This document shows, one piece after another, positions 1-8,274 of a stretch of 48,841 bases of DNA (position 1 is the first letter of the stretch; each line of letters starts with the position of its first letter). Under the pieces are notes generated by a model. It was given only the letters and a program-made list of their open reading frames with translations, did no database searches and was not told where the DNA came from. The DNA is taken from positions 1 to 48,841 of the forward strand of contig CALXHS010000109.1 in assembly GCA_944388165.1 (NCBI GenBank). Direction: 5' to 3'. The stretch is from an uncultured Gemmiger sp. GTDB lineage: Bacteria > Bacillota > Clostridia > Oscillospirales > Ruminococcaceae. The position numbers and the translations under genes are program-made.

Positions 1-982
1 AGCTGTTCTCGTTGTCGTACCAGGAGACGACCTGGACCTGATAGGTGTCGTCGTCGATCTTGGTGACCATGGTCTGGGTGGCGTCGAACAGGCTGCCGTA
101 ACGCATGCCGATGACGTCAGAGGAGACCAGCTGCTCTTCGGTGTAGCCGAAGCTCTCGGAAGCGGCAGCCTTCATAGCGGCGTTGATGGCTTCCTTGGTC
201 ACGTCGGTGCCCTTCACAACGGCAACCAGGATGGTGGTGGAGCCGGTGGGAACGGGAACGCGCTGAGCAGAGCCGATCAGCTTGCCGTTCAGTTCGGGGA
301 TGACCAGGCCGATAGCCTTGGCAGCGCCGGTGGAGTTGGGAACGATGTTCTGAGCGCCAGCGCGGGCACGACGCAGGTCACCCTTGCGCTGCGGGCCGTC
401 CAGGATCATCTGGTCGCCGGTGTAAGCATGAACAGTGGTCATGATGCCGGAGACGATGGGGAAGGTCTTGTTCAGGGTGTCGGCCATGGGAGCCAGGCAG
501 TTGGTGGTGCAGGAAGCAGCGGAGATGACCTGATCGTCAGCGGTCAGGGTCTTCTCGTTAACGGAGTAGACGATGGTCTTCAGGTCGTTGCCGGCGGGAG
601 CGGAGATAACGACCTTCTTGGCGCCAGCAGCGATGTGAGCCATGCTCTTTTCCTTGCTGGTGTAGAAGCCGGTGCACTCCAGCACGACGTCGATGCCCAG
701 TTCGCCCCAGGGGCAATCCTTGGCGTCCTTGATGGCGTAGATCTTGATTTCCTTGCCGTCCACGATGATGGAGTCATCGGTGGAGTCGACAGTGTGCTTG
801 TTCTCGCCGATCTTGCCCAGGAAAGAGCCCTGAGCGGTGTCGTACTTCAGCAGGTGAGCCAGCATTTTGGGGCTGGTCAGGTCGTTGATGGCGACGACTT
901 CGTAGCCTTCAGCCTCAAACATCTGACGGAAGGCCAGGCGGCCGATGCGGCCAAAACCATTGATAGCAACTTTAACAGCCAT
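1..982 (-). CDS. gap: Glyceraldehyde-3-phosphate dehydrogenase, type I (3' end outside window)
   Basis: Cytosolic glycolytic enzyme that oxidatively phosphorylates glyceraldehyde-3-phosphate with NAD. The first 327 residues of about 335-340 are present; the C-terminus lies beyond position 1. The start at 982 ([16 protein letters not shown]) is preceded by a GGGAGG ribosome binding site. The N-terminal Rossmann motif is NGFGRIGR at residues 8-15. Asp34 follows beta-strand 2 (AIND), which fits NAD rather than NADP preference. The catalytic motif SCTTNC is at 157-162 with nucleophile Cys158, and the phosphate-site motif and the WYDNE motif near the C-terminus are visible. It has its own sigma-A promoter at 1073-1101. 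No neighbouring pgk or tpi gene is visible here; enolase lies 11 kb away. Confidence 0.98.
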   Translation of the reverse strand, partial: MAVKVAINGFGRIGRLAFRQMFEAEGYEVVAINDLTSPKMLAHLLKYDTAQGSFLGKIGENKHTVDSTDDSIIVDGKEIKIYAIKDAKDCPWGELGIDVVLECTGFYTSKEKSMAHIAAGAKKVVISAPAGNDLKTIVYSVNEKTLTADDQVISAASCTTNCLAPMADTLNKTFPIVSGIMTTVHAYTGDQMILDGPQRKGDLRRARAGAQNIVPNSTGAAKAIGLVIPELNGKLIGSAQRVPVPTGSTTILVAVVKGTDVTKEAINAAMKAAASESFGYTEEQLVSSDVIGMRYGSLFDATQTMVTKIDDDTYQVQVVSWYDNENS

Positions 983-1072
983 AGTAAAATCCTCCCAAGA
1001 TTTTATTGATTCGGGACGGGCTTGTCCGCCCCACCTTGATGCGGTTTTCGCACCGCGTTCCGGTATGCTTCT

Positions 1073-1101
1073 ATTGTACTCGATTCATTCCAAAACTGCA
1101 A
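1073..1101 (-). promoter_or_regulatory. Sigma-A promoter for gap
   Basis: On the minus strand, -35 TTGCAG (1096-1101) and -10 TACAAT (1073-1078) are separated by 17 nt. The leader is about 85 nt and contains a small GC-rich hairpin. The rest of the 331-nt gap between 983 and 1313 shows no other gene. Confidence 0.7.
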
Positions 1102-1313
1102 GTGCGTTGTTATTATTTTAACACCGAATTTCAAAAATCATGCTATTTGGTCAAAAACAACAGGGCTTGCCGGGGCTTTTTTCGGCGTTGTGTCCATGGC
1201 GGACAACCATTTTTGCCCCAAATTCCGGTTCACCAGCATTTTCCGGGGACAGCGGCGGGAGTTTCTGCATACAATAGCGCTGTCACTGTTTGCACCGAAA
1301 GGAGGCCCGGGTC

Positions 1314-1937
1314 ATGGAACTGCCGGAAAGCGAAGCCCGCGCCCGGCTGGCGGAACAGGCCGCCCGCCGGGCCAAAGACGGGCTGGACCCGCTGCCGGTC
1401 TGGGGCGGGCTGCGCCTTTTGACCACCGCCGAACTGCTCTGCCACGCGCCGCCGCCATGCCGCCCGGCGGACGCCGCCGGGGTCCTGGACGCCCTGTGCG
1501 CGGCGGTGAGCGCCGGGGTGCGGCGGCGGGCCGGGTGGCTGTATGCCATGGTCCCCGCCGGGGAAACACTGCCTGTACCGGTTTCCGGGCGGCTTTTGCA
1601 GGCCGCCGTCCTCTGTGCTTTGCGGGGAGCGCTGCACACCGGGGGCAGCCGGGCGGTGGTGCGCTGCCTGCCGGCAAAGGATTTCCTTCTCTTATGTATG
1701 CGGGGCGGGGCGGCAAGCCTGACCCCCGCCGACGCCATTCCCCTGTGGAAGCGGCTGGCCGCCCAGGGCGGCGGCACAGCGGTGTTCGGGGCGGGGCCGG
1801 TGTTCACGGCGGCGGTCCGCCTGCCCCTGTGTCCGGGGCTTTGCGCCCCCTGTGCCGGGTCGGCGGAACTGCTGCGGGACCGGTATGCCCTGCCCTATGT
1901 ATACCTGGGGGAATGGCTTGCCCGGCCCTGGATATAA
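1314..1937 (+). CDS. Unrecognised 207-residue protein, possibly a degenerate histidine-kinase-type ATPase domain
   Basis: The start at 1314 is chosen because AAAGGAGG lies just upstream (1298-1305); an in-frame upstream ATG at 1290 has no such site. The product is Ala/Gly/Arg-rich and has no signal peptide or clear membrane segment. Residues of about 95-190 (LLQAAVLCALRGAL, then a beta-rich stretch and a Gly-rich segment AAQGGGTAVFG) recall the order of a GHKL/HATPase_c fold, as in the N box and G boxes of histidine kinases. The Asn of the N box is absent, so this is only a weak inference. It lies alone between gap (divergent) and the convergent Sel1 gene, whose stop is 5 nt away. No function is assigned. 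Confidence 0.6.
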   Translation: MELPESEARARLAEQAARRAKDGLDPLPVWGGLRLLTTAELLCHAPPPCRPADAAGVLDALCAAVSAGVRRRAGWLYAMVPAGETLPVPVSGRLLQAAVLCALRGALHTGGSRAVVRCLPAKDFLLLCMRGGAASLTPADAIPLWKRLAAQGGGTAVFGAGPVFTAAVRLPLCPGLCAPCAGSAELLRDRYALPYVYLGEWLARPWI

Positions 1938-1941
1938 CGAA

Positions 1942-3102
1942 TCAGAACCAGCGGCGCTCCAGTCTTTCCAGCGCTTTGCGTGCCTCTGCATTTCCCTGTT
2001 CCGCCGCCATGCGGTACATCACCTTGGCCACCACCCGGTTGCAGGGCTCCCCGCCCCATCCCTTTTCAGCATACAGGCCCATCCTGTACCGGGCTTCGGA
2101 CAGATTCTGCCGGGCCGCCTGCCGGAACCATTGCAAGGCCGCCCTGCGGTACCACAGTACCGTCATCACATCGCGGTCAATGTTTTCCTGTTTCGTACAC
2201 AGGCCCAGTTCGCACCGCAGGCCCATCGTCACCTGTGCGCCGAGGTGTCCTGCTTCTCCGGCAGCCGAGTACCATCGGTCGGCTTCCGCCTGGTCTTTTT
2301 CCACGCCAATGCCTTTTTCATAGCAGCGGCCCACAGCAAACTGCGCCATGGGCAGTCCGCTCATCGCTGCCCAGCGGTAACATTGGGCGGCTTGCTGCAG
2401 GTCCTTTTTTACACCGGTCCCCTGCTCATACAATTCGCCCATGGTGTAGTAAGCCGGGCGATAATCCGCTTCAGCCGCAAGGCGGCACAGCTGCACCGTC
2501 CGTTTCACATCCTTTTCCACGCCGATCCCGTTGAGATAGCAAAGTCCCAGCGCATACTGGCCGCGAGGGTCCTTTTTCAGGGCCGCCATACCGTACCAGT
2601 ACGCCGCTGCCTTGCCGTCCACCGCCACGCCCTTGCCGAACTCATAGCACCAGCCCAGGTTGCACTGGGCGGGGGCAAAGTTTTCGTCCGCTGCCTGCTT
2701 GTAGAGGAAGATGGCGTTTTCCCAGCTTTGGGGGCGGCCTTCTCCTTTTTCAAAACAGAGTCCCAGCAGGCACCGGCCGTCGGGGCTGCCTTGGGCGGCG
2801 GCCCGCTCAAAGCAGTCGGCGGCCTTTTCCAGGTCCCGCGCCGTGCCCTTGCCGTTGTACAGGCGACGTCCCTGTTCACACAGACAGGCGGGGTCGTCGC
2901 CGCCTCGGCAGCAGAACTCGTAAGCCAGGGGCTGGTCCCCCGCCCGGGCGGCTTCCCGGCAGAGGGACAGCCAGCCCCGGGGAGTGATTTCCTCCGGCGG
3001 CACCGGCACAAAGGTCATGCCGCCGCACAGCGGGCAGACCTCCAGATCCTCCTGCATGGTGACAAATTCGCAGTCCGGCGATTCACAGCGGTAATATTCC
3101 AT
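1942..3102 (-). CDS. Zinc-ribbon protein with Sel1-like (TPR) repeats
   Basis: 386 residues. The N-terminus carries four cysteines (Cys6, Cys11, Cys23, Cys26; the last pair as CPLC) that look like a small zinc ribbon or rubredoxin-like knuckle. From about residue 75 to the end there are roughly eight Sel1-like repeats of about 36 residues with the typical A-x2-x2-G-x2-Y-x-x-G-x-G-V-x-K-D pattern (for example YLNGIGVEKD, YEQGTGVKKD, YEKGIGVEKD). Sel1 repeats are helical protein-interaction scaffolds; the partner is unknown. There is no signal peptide, so it is probably cytosolic. The start at 3102 follows a GGGAGGG site, with a consensus-like promoter at 3147-3175. Several repeats carry extra cysteines (LGLCF, LGWCYEFG, VGRCYEKG). 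Confidence 0.85.
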   Translation of the reverse strand: MEYYRCESPDCEFVTMQEDLEVCPLCGGMTFVPVPPEEITPRGWLSLCREAARAGDQPLAYEFCCRGGDDPACLCEQGRRLYNGKGTARDLEKAADCFERAAAQGSPDGRCLLGLCFEKGEGRPQSWENAIFLYKQAADENFAPAQCNLGWCYEFGKGVAVDGKAAAYWYGMAALKKDPRGQYALGLCYLNGIGVEKDVKRTVQLCRLAAEADYRPAYYTMGELYEQGTGVKKDLQQAAQCYRWAAMSGLPMAQFAVGRCYEKGIGVEKDQAEADRWYSAAGEAGHLGAQVTMGLRCELGLCTKQENIDRDVMTVLWYRRAALQWFRQAARQNLSEARYRMGLYAEKGWGGEPCNRVVAKVMYRMAAEQGNAEARKALERLERRWF

Positions 3103-3146
3103 TCCGGTCCCTCCCCCGCCGCCCCCTGGGGGCGTTGTTTCCTTTC

Positions 3147-3175
3147 AGTATATTCCCTTTTTCGCCGGTGTACAA
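3147..3175 (-). promoter_or_regulatory. Sigma-A promoter for the Sel1-repeat gene
   Basis: Minus-strand -35 TTGTAC (3170-3175), 17-nt spacer, -10 TATACT (3147-3152), about 45 nt upstream of the start codon. Confidence 0.7.
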
Positions 3176-3182
3176 GCAGGAT

Positions 3183-3240
3183 GCCGCCCCGTTCTCCGCG
3201 CCCTTTTGGGCGGGGCGGGCGGCTTTTTGTTTGGTTTTGG
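3183..3240 (+). terminator. Terminator-like hairpin upstream of spoIIE
   Basis: A GC-rich inverted repeat (GCCGCCCCG arm and its complement) is followed by CTTTTTGTTT on the plus strand. No plus-strand gene ends nearby, so it is either an orphan terminator or part of the spoIIE leader. The pairing is imperfect. Confidence 0.35.
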
Positions 3241-3323
3241 GCTTTCGCTGTCCTGCGGCAAAAAGTGCGGCCCGGAAAGGATATACTTCCTGGCACAACC
3301 GCATATAGAGAGGGGACAAAATT

Positions 3324-5666
3324 ATGCCGATTTTCATCAAAGACAAGACACGGATACCATCCGCTTCACCCCAGGCCGTCCCGGACACAGAACCCCGGGA
3401 ACCGGAAGCCCCGCCCGCCCTGGAAGCTGCGCCCCGGGAACGGATGCTCACCGGTGCGGTGCTTTGGCGGCTGGGGGCCGCGGCGGCGGGCTGCCTGTTG
3501 GGAGCGGGGCAGCTGTGCGGCGCCGCACCCCTTGGCCTGGCCCTGACCATCGGCTGTCCGCCAGGGTTCGCTCTGCCTGCCATGGCGGGGGCGCTGGCGG
3601 GTTCGCTGGCCTTCCAGCCCTTTGAACTGGGGCTGAAACTGTCGGGGGCACTGGTGGCCGCCGTGGCCGGGCGGTGCGTGGCCGCCCAACTGGGCAAAAA
3701 ACAATACATACTGGGGGCGGCAGCCGGGTGCTGCGCCCTGCTCACCGAACAGCTGGCCCTGAGCCTGAGCGCCCCGGTGAGCACCCTTTCCACCACCCAG
3801 GTGCTGGCCACCGCCGGGCTGGCGGCGGGGTTCGGGGCGGCCATCCGGGCCTTGCCCCACAACAAGCCCCGGGGGCTGTGCCTGTGGCTGGCCATGGCCG
3901 CAGCCTGTGCCCAGCGGCTGACACCTCTGCTGGGCGGCGGCTTTGCTCCCGGGCTGGCCCTGGCGGCGGGGGCCGGGCTCTGCACCGCCGTTGCAGGCAG
4001 CCTGGAACAGAGCGCCGTGCTGGCGGTGGCCATGGCCGCGGCGGTGACGGCGGCTTCCCCCGGCCTGAGTTACGCCGCCCTGGCGGTGGCCCTGGGCACC
4101 CTGGGGGCCGCCGTGCTGGCAGGCGGAGAGCGCCGCCGCTGCGCCGGGGTCTTTGTGCTGGGCTGCGGGGTGGGCGCCCTGGCCGCCCCCACCCCGGCCG
4201 CTGCTTTATGGTTATGCGTTTCGGCGGCGGTGGGGATGCTGGGCTTTCTGGCCTGCCCGCCTGCTTTGCTGCGGGCGGTGTTCCCGCCACCGGCCCCGCC
4301 GGTGGTGAGCCAGACCCTGGGCAGCGCCGCCCGGCGGCTGGCCGGGGTGGCAGACAGCCTTTCGGACATTGCGGACACGGTGAACGAAGTCTGCGAGCGT
4401 CAGCTGCCCCCCAAAGGGGAGACCTATGACTTTGTGGTGGAGTACACCGCCCGCCACGTCTGCCAGCAGTGCGAACGCCGCTCCGTCTGCTGGATACGGG
4501 GCTATTCCACGGCGGTGGACGGGCTGTACAAGCTGCGGGGTGTGTTGGACGCCCGGGGACGTGTGGAATTGGAGGACCTGCCCGGGCAGCTGAGTGCCTG
4601 CACCCATCCAAGCGATCTTTGTTCCTCGGTGACCCACGGGTACCGGCTGTGGATCAGCCGCCGCCAGACCCGGGCCCGGGCCAGCCTGCTGCGGGGGGCG
4701 CTGACCGAACAGTACAGCGCCATGGCCGCCGCCCTGGCCCAGATGGCCGCCAGGCTGGGCCAGGCGGGGCTGCCGGACCCCCGGCGGGAGGCCAAGGTGG
4801 CCAACCTGTTTTCCGCCCTGGGGCTGGAGCCCCTGGAATGCAGCGCGGTCAGCGACGTGGCCGGGCGGATCACGGTGAGCGTGACGGTGCCCCGGATGAA
4901 GTTCACCGACCAGGAACTGGCAGACCTGGCCCGGGAGGTGGGGCGCATCTGCCGCCGGGACTTCGACCTGCCCGACCTGGCCCAGTGCCGCACGGTGAGC
5001 ATGCTGCGGTTCGGGGAGAGGCCTCTTTTCACCCCGGTGTTCGGGCTGGCCAGCCGTGCCGCCCCGCCGGAGCAGGTCAGCGGGGATGCCTGCAACCAGT
5101 TCTGCGACCGGGCGGGCCGGGCCCAGATGCTGCTGTGCGACGGCATGGGCACCGGCAAGGCCGCTGCGGTGGACGGGCGGATGGCCGCCACGCTCACCTC
5201 CCAGCTGCTGCGGGCAGGCTTTGCCGCCGAGAGCGCCGCCCGGCTGGTGAACGTGGCCCTGGGCATGAAGTGCGCCGACCAGGAATCCGGCGCCACCCTG
5301 GACCTGCTGACAGTGGACCTGTACACCGGCCGGGCCGGGCTGTTCAAGGCGGGGGCGGCCCCCAGCTTTCTGGTGCGGGAAGGCACCGCCCGCATCCTGG
5401 AAGCCCCCAGCCTGCCCATGGGAGTGAGCGATTCGGTGGTGGGGCGTTCCACCGCCTTTTCCCTGGCCGAAGGGGACATGGTGGTGCTGGTGTCCGACGG
5501 GGCGCTGTGCGACGGCAGCGACTGGCTGGTGGAACAGCTGCAGCTGTGCGCCCGGCTGGGCCACGACCCCGACCAGGTGGCCAAAGCGGTGGCCGACAGC
5601 GCAGTGCGGCGCTCCGGTTCGCGGCAGGACGACATCACGGTGGCGGTGCTGCGGCTGGACCGGTGA
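3324..5666 (+). CDS. spoIIE: Stage II sporulation protein E, PP2C-type serine phosphatase
   Basis: 780 residues, close to the family length of about 820. In spore formers this membrane phosphatase dephosphorylates SpoIIAA, which releases sigma-F in the forespore, and it also acts in asymmetric septation. Residues of about 40-330 form a run of Ala/Leu/Gly-rich membrane helices. A middle cytoplasmic region follows, with a Cys cluster (CQQCERRSVC, about 375-384). The C-terminal PP2C domain has LLCDGMGTGK (about 603-612), VVLVSDGALCDG (about 716-727) and the terminal RQDDITV (about 766-772), which supply the metal-binding aspartates. The start at 3324 follows AGAGAGGGG. The gene is very GC-rich and is followed by an unrelated EF-G paralogue. 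No spoIIA operon is in the window. Confidence 0.93.
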   Translation: MPIFIKDKTRIPSASPQAVPDTEPREPEAPPALEAAPRERMLTGAVLWRLGAAAAGCLLGAGQLCGAAPLGLALTIGCPPGFALPAMAGALAGSLAFQPFELGLKLSGALVAAVAGRCVAAQLGKKQYILGAAAGCCALLTEQLALSLSAPVSTLSTTQVLATAGLAAGFGAAIRALPHNKPRGLCLWLAMAAACAQRLTPLLGGGFAPGLALAAGAGLCTAVAGSLEQSAVLAVAMAAAVTAASPGLSYAALAVALGTLGAAVLAGGERRRCAGVFVLGCGVGALAAPTPAAALWLCVSAAVGMLGFLACPPALLRAVFPPPAPPVVSQTLGSAARRLAGVADSLSDIADTVNEVCERQLPPKGETYDFVVEYTARHVCQQCERRSVCWIRGYSTAVDGLYKLRGVLDARGRVELEDLPGQLSACTHPSDLCSSVTHGYRLWISRRQTRARASLLRGALTEQYSAMAAALAQMAARLGQAGLPDPRREAKVANLFSALGLEPLECSAVSDVAGRITVSVTVPRMKFTDQELADLAREVGRICRRDFDLPDLAQCRTVSMLRFGERPLFTPVFGLASRAAPPEQVSGDACNQFCDRAGRAQMLLCDGMGTGKAAAVDGRMAATLTSQLLRAGFAAESAARLVNVALGMKCADQESGATLDLLTVDLYTGRAGLFKAGAAPSFLVREGTARILEAPSLPMGVSDSVVGRSTAFSLAEGDMVVLVSDGALCDGSDWLVEQLQLCARLGHDPDQVAKAVADSAVRRSGSRQDDITVAVLRLDR

Positions 5667-5715
5667 AAACGTTTTCGACGCAAACCACGCTGGAACGTGA
5701 AACCCGTTTCATCAC

Positions 5716-5743
5716 TTGTTTATATTTACAAAATTTTTATAAA
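5716..5743 (+). promoter_or_regulatory. Candidate promoter for the EF-G paralogue
   Basis: TTGTTT (5716-5721), 16 nt, TATAAA (5738-5743), in a markedly AT-rich island between two GC-rich genes. A second -10-like TAGAAT lies near 5788. The leader would be about 150 nt. Confidence 0.4.
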
Positions 5744-5900
5744 TTTGATAAAAAAACTGTTTAATTTTTGCCAAACATGTGGTAAAGTAGAATCATTCGG
5801 GGAGCGGGCGCGGCCCGTCACCCCATCACATAACGCCGAATGGCCGGAATCTGAACTGCTGCGTGGGACCGGGCCCGGCGCGAAAAGAGGTTTGAATACG

Positions 5901-7979
5901 ATGGAATACGCCAGCAAGGACATCCGCAACATTCTGGTAGCCGGTCACGCCGGCTGCGGCAAGACCACTTTGGTGGAAGCGCTGCTGTACATGAGCGGCG
6001 CCACCGAGCGTATGGGCCGCGTGGAAGACGGCACCACCGCCAGCGACTTTGACCCCGAAGAGGCCAAGCGCAAGGCATCGCTGAATTCCAGCGTGGTCCC
6101 GGTGGAACTGGACGGGACCAAATACAACCTGATCGACGTTCCCGGCCTGTTTGACTTTGAGTCCGGCGCCTGCGAGGGCGTGCGTGCCGCCGAAAGCGTT
6201 CTGATTTGTGTGTCCGGCCGTTCGGGCGTGTCCGTAGGCGCGGAGAAAGCCTATGCCCTGGCGCTGAAGAACAACAAGGCCCGCATGGTCTTTGTGACCA
6301 AGACCGACCTGGAAAACGCCGACTATTTCAAGATCCTGGAACAGCTCAAGATCAAGTTCGGCCCTTCCATCTGCCCCTGCGTGGTGCCCACCCGTCTGGA
6401 CGACGGCACCAACGTCTACATCAACCTGTTCAGCCAGAAAGCCTTCAAGTATGAGGGCGGCAAGCAGGTCCAGGTGGATCTGCCGGATATCGGCCACCGC
6501 TTTGAAGGTCTGATCCAGGCCATGAACGAAGCCATTGCCGAAACCGACGAGACCCTGATGGAAAAATTCTTTGAGGGCGAAGCCTTCACCACCGAAGAGA
6601 TCGTGGCAGGCATGGCCACCGGTGTGCGCACCGGCCAGATCACCCCTGTGTTCTGCGGCAGCGCCGTGAACATGCAGGCCCTGGACATGCTGGTCTACAA
6701 CCTGAAAGAACTGCTGCCCGCCGCCGACAGCGCCGTGCAGATGGCCGAGGACAAGGACGGCAACCCGGTGGAGATCGCCGCGGACGAATCCGCACCCACC
6801 TGCGCCTACGTCTTCAAGACCGTGGCCGACCCCTTCGTGGGCAAGCTGAGCTTCATCAAGGTGCTGGCGGGCAAGCTGACCGCCACCTCCAACGTAGTGA
6901 ATGCCCGCACCGGCCAGCCGGAACGCCTGGGCAAGACCCTGACCATCTGCGGCAAGCGCCAGACCGACACCGCTGCCATCACCGCCGGTGACATCGGCGC
7001 CGTGGCCAAGCTGGCCACCGCCAAGACCGGCGATACCCTGTGCGACCCCGCCCGCGTGGTGAGCCTGGCCGCCCCCGAATATCCCGCCGCCTGCTACCGC
7101 ATGGCCGTCAAAGTGGCCAAGAAGGGCGACGAGGGCAAGGTTTCCGGCGCGCTGGCCCGCCTGATGGAAGAAGATCCCTCCATCACCTTTACCGTGGACC
7201 CCGAAACCAAGCAGCAGGTCATTGCCGGTCTGGGCACCCAGCACCTGGAAGTGGCGGTCGCCAAGCTGAAGAACAAGTTCGGCGTGGAGATCACCCTGGA
7301 AGTGCCCCGTGTTCCCTACCGTGAATCCATCCGCAAGACCTGCAAGGCCCAGGGCCGCCACAAGAAGCAGACCGGCGGCCACGGCCAGTTCGGCGACGTG
7401 TGGATCCAGTTTGAACCCTGTGAGGGCGACGACATCGTCTTTGAGGAGAAGGTGTTCGGCGGCAGCGTGCCGAAGAACTTCTTCCCCGCCGTTGAAAAGG
7501 GCGTGCGTCAGGCTGCCACCCACGGCGTGCTGGCAGGCTATCCCATGGTCGGCCTGAAGGCCACCCTGCTGGACGGCAGCTACCACCCCGTGGACTCCAG
7601 TGAAATGGCCTTCATCATGGCCGCCAAGCTGGCGTACAAGGCTGCCATCCCCGAAGCCAGCCCCGTGCTGCTGGAGCCCATCGGCACCCTGCAGGCCCAC
7701 GTCCCGGCGGACAACACCGGCGACATCATGGGCGAAGTGACCAAGCGCCGCGGCCGCGTGCTGGGCATGAGCCCGGACGAGGAAGGCGGCCAGATGGTGG
7801 ACGCCGAAGTGCCCATGGCCGAAATGCAGGACTTCACCACCTTCCTGCGGCAGCTGACCCAGGGCCGCGGCCACTACACCTTCGAGTTCGTCCGTTACGA
7901 GACCCTGCCCCAGATGCTGGAAGGCAAGGTCATCGAACAGGCCAAGGCGCTGGGCAACATGAACGAGGACGACGCCTGA
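5901..7979 (+). CDS. Elongation factor G-like GTPase (EF-G-2 type paralogue)
   Basis: 692 residues with the EF-G domain order: G domain, domain II, and domains III-V. The start at 5901 (MEYASKDIRN) is chosen because AAAAGAGG is just upstream; the frame is open further up but without a site. P-loop GHAGCGKT is at 15-22, switch II is DVPG followed by L where canonical EF-G has the catalytic His (DTPGH), and the guanine-specificity motif is TKTD instead of NKxD. These differences mark the EF-G-2 type cluster rather than the main translocase FusA. Known members bind GTP, but their role in translation is not settled. Codon use is highly biased, suggesting strong expression. It has its own terminator at 8006-8050. 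Confidence 0.9.
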   Translation: MEYASKDIRNILVAGHAGCGKTTLVEALLYMSGATERMGRVEDGTTASDFDPEEAKRKASLNSSVVPVELDGTKYNLIDVPGLFDFESGACEGVRAAESVLICVSGRSGVSVGAEKAYALALKNNKARMVFVTKTDLENADYFKILEQLKIKFGPSICPCVVPTRLDDGTNVYINLFSQKAFKYEGGKQVQVDLPDIGHRFEGLIQAMNEAIAETDETLMEKFFEGEAFTTEEIVAGMATGVRTGQITPVFCGSAVNMQALDMLVYNLKELLPAADSAVQMAEDKDGNPVEIAADESAPTCAYVFKTVADPFVGKLSFIKVLAGKLTATSNVVNARTGQPERLGKTLTICGKRQTDTAAITAGDIGAVAKLATAKTGDTLCDPARVVSLAAPEYPAACYRMAVKVAKKGDEGKVSGALARLMEEDPSITFTVDPETKQQVIAGLGTQHLEVAVAKLKNKFGVEITLEVPRVPYRESIRKTCKAQGRHKKQTGGHGQFGDVWIQFEPCEGDDIVFEEKVFGGSVPKNFFPAVEKGVRQAATHGVLAGYPMVGLKATLLDGSYHPVDSSEMAFIMAAKLAYKAAIPEASPVLLEPIGTLQAHVPADNTGDIMGEVTKRRGRVLGMSPDEEGGQMVDAEVPMAEMQDFTTFLRQLTQGRGHYTFEFVRYETLPQMLEGKVIEQAKALGNMNEDDA

Positions 7980-8005
7980 TCTCTGATTTTTCCCTTTGCT
8001 GATAC

Positions 8006-8050
8006 AACACCCCGCCCCCGGTTCCCTATGGGACCGGGGGCGGGGTGTTT
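8006..8050 (+). terminator. Intrinsic terminator after the EF-G paralogue
   Basis: A long GC-rich stem (about 20 bp with one bulge; arms 8006-8026 and 8030-8050) with a CTAT-type loop, followed by GTTTGTTATTGTTT. Confidence 0.85.
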
Positions 8051-8103
8051 GTTATTGTTTCTGTTTGCAATCTGTTTTCGGGCAAGCGGCTGCCCTTTGA
8101 GGA

Positions 8104-8163
8104 GTCCTTCCTTTTCGTGCCCGAAAAGGAAGCGAAAAGGGCCCGCCGTTTCGATGCGGCGGC
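8104..8163 (+). repeat. Structured intergenic repeat, copy A
   Basis: About 60 nt that match 23069-23125 at most positions. It contains a hairpin with arms CTTCCTTTTC and its complement, then GCGAAAAG and a GCCG...GATGCGGCGGC module. It lies in the noncoding gap between the EF-G paralogue and trxB. Short open frames across it look like repeat-derived artefacts. Flanking DNA to about 8230 has further short GC-rich inverted repeats. Confidence 0.65.
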
Positions 8164-8274
8164 CGCCGACCAGGGCTGCGGCCCTGGACCCGGGGATGCG
8201 GCCACCTTACGACGGCCTACTCACCGGCTGGGGCCGGTGAGCAAGGAATGGATTTAAAATTCCTCCAGGGAAGC

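Noticed and set aside
8028..8257. Small open frames across the repeat region after the EF-G paralogue.
   Set aside because: They run through a terminator and a structured repeat, and lack a ribosome binding site. Frames across the second copy differ in sequence.
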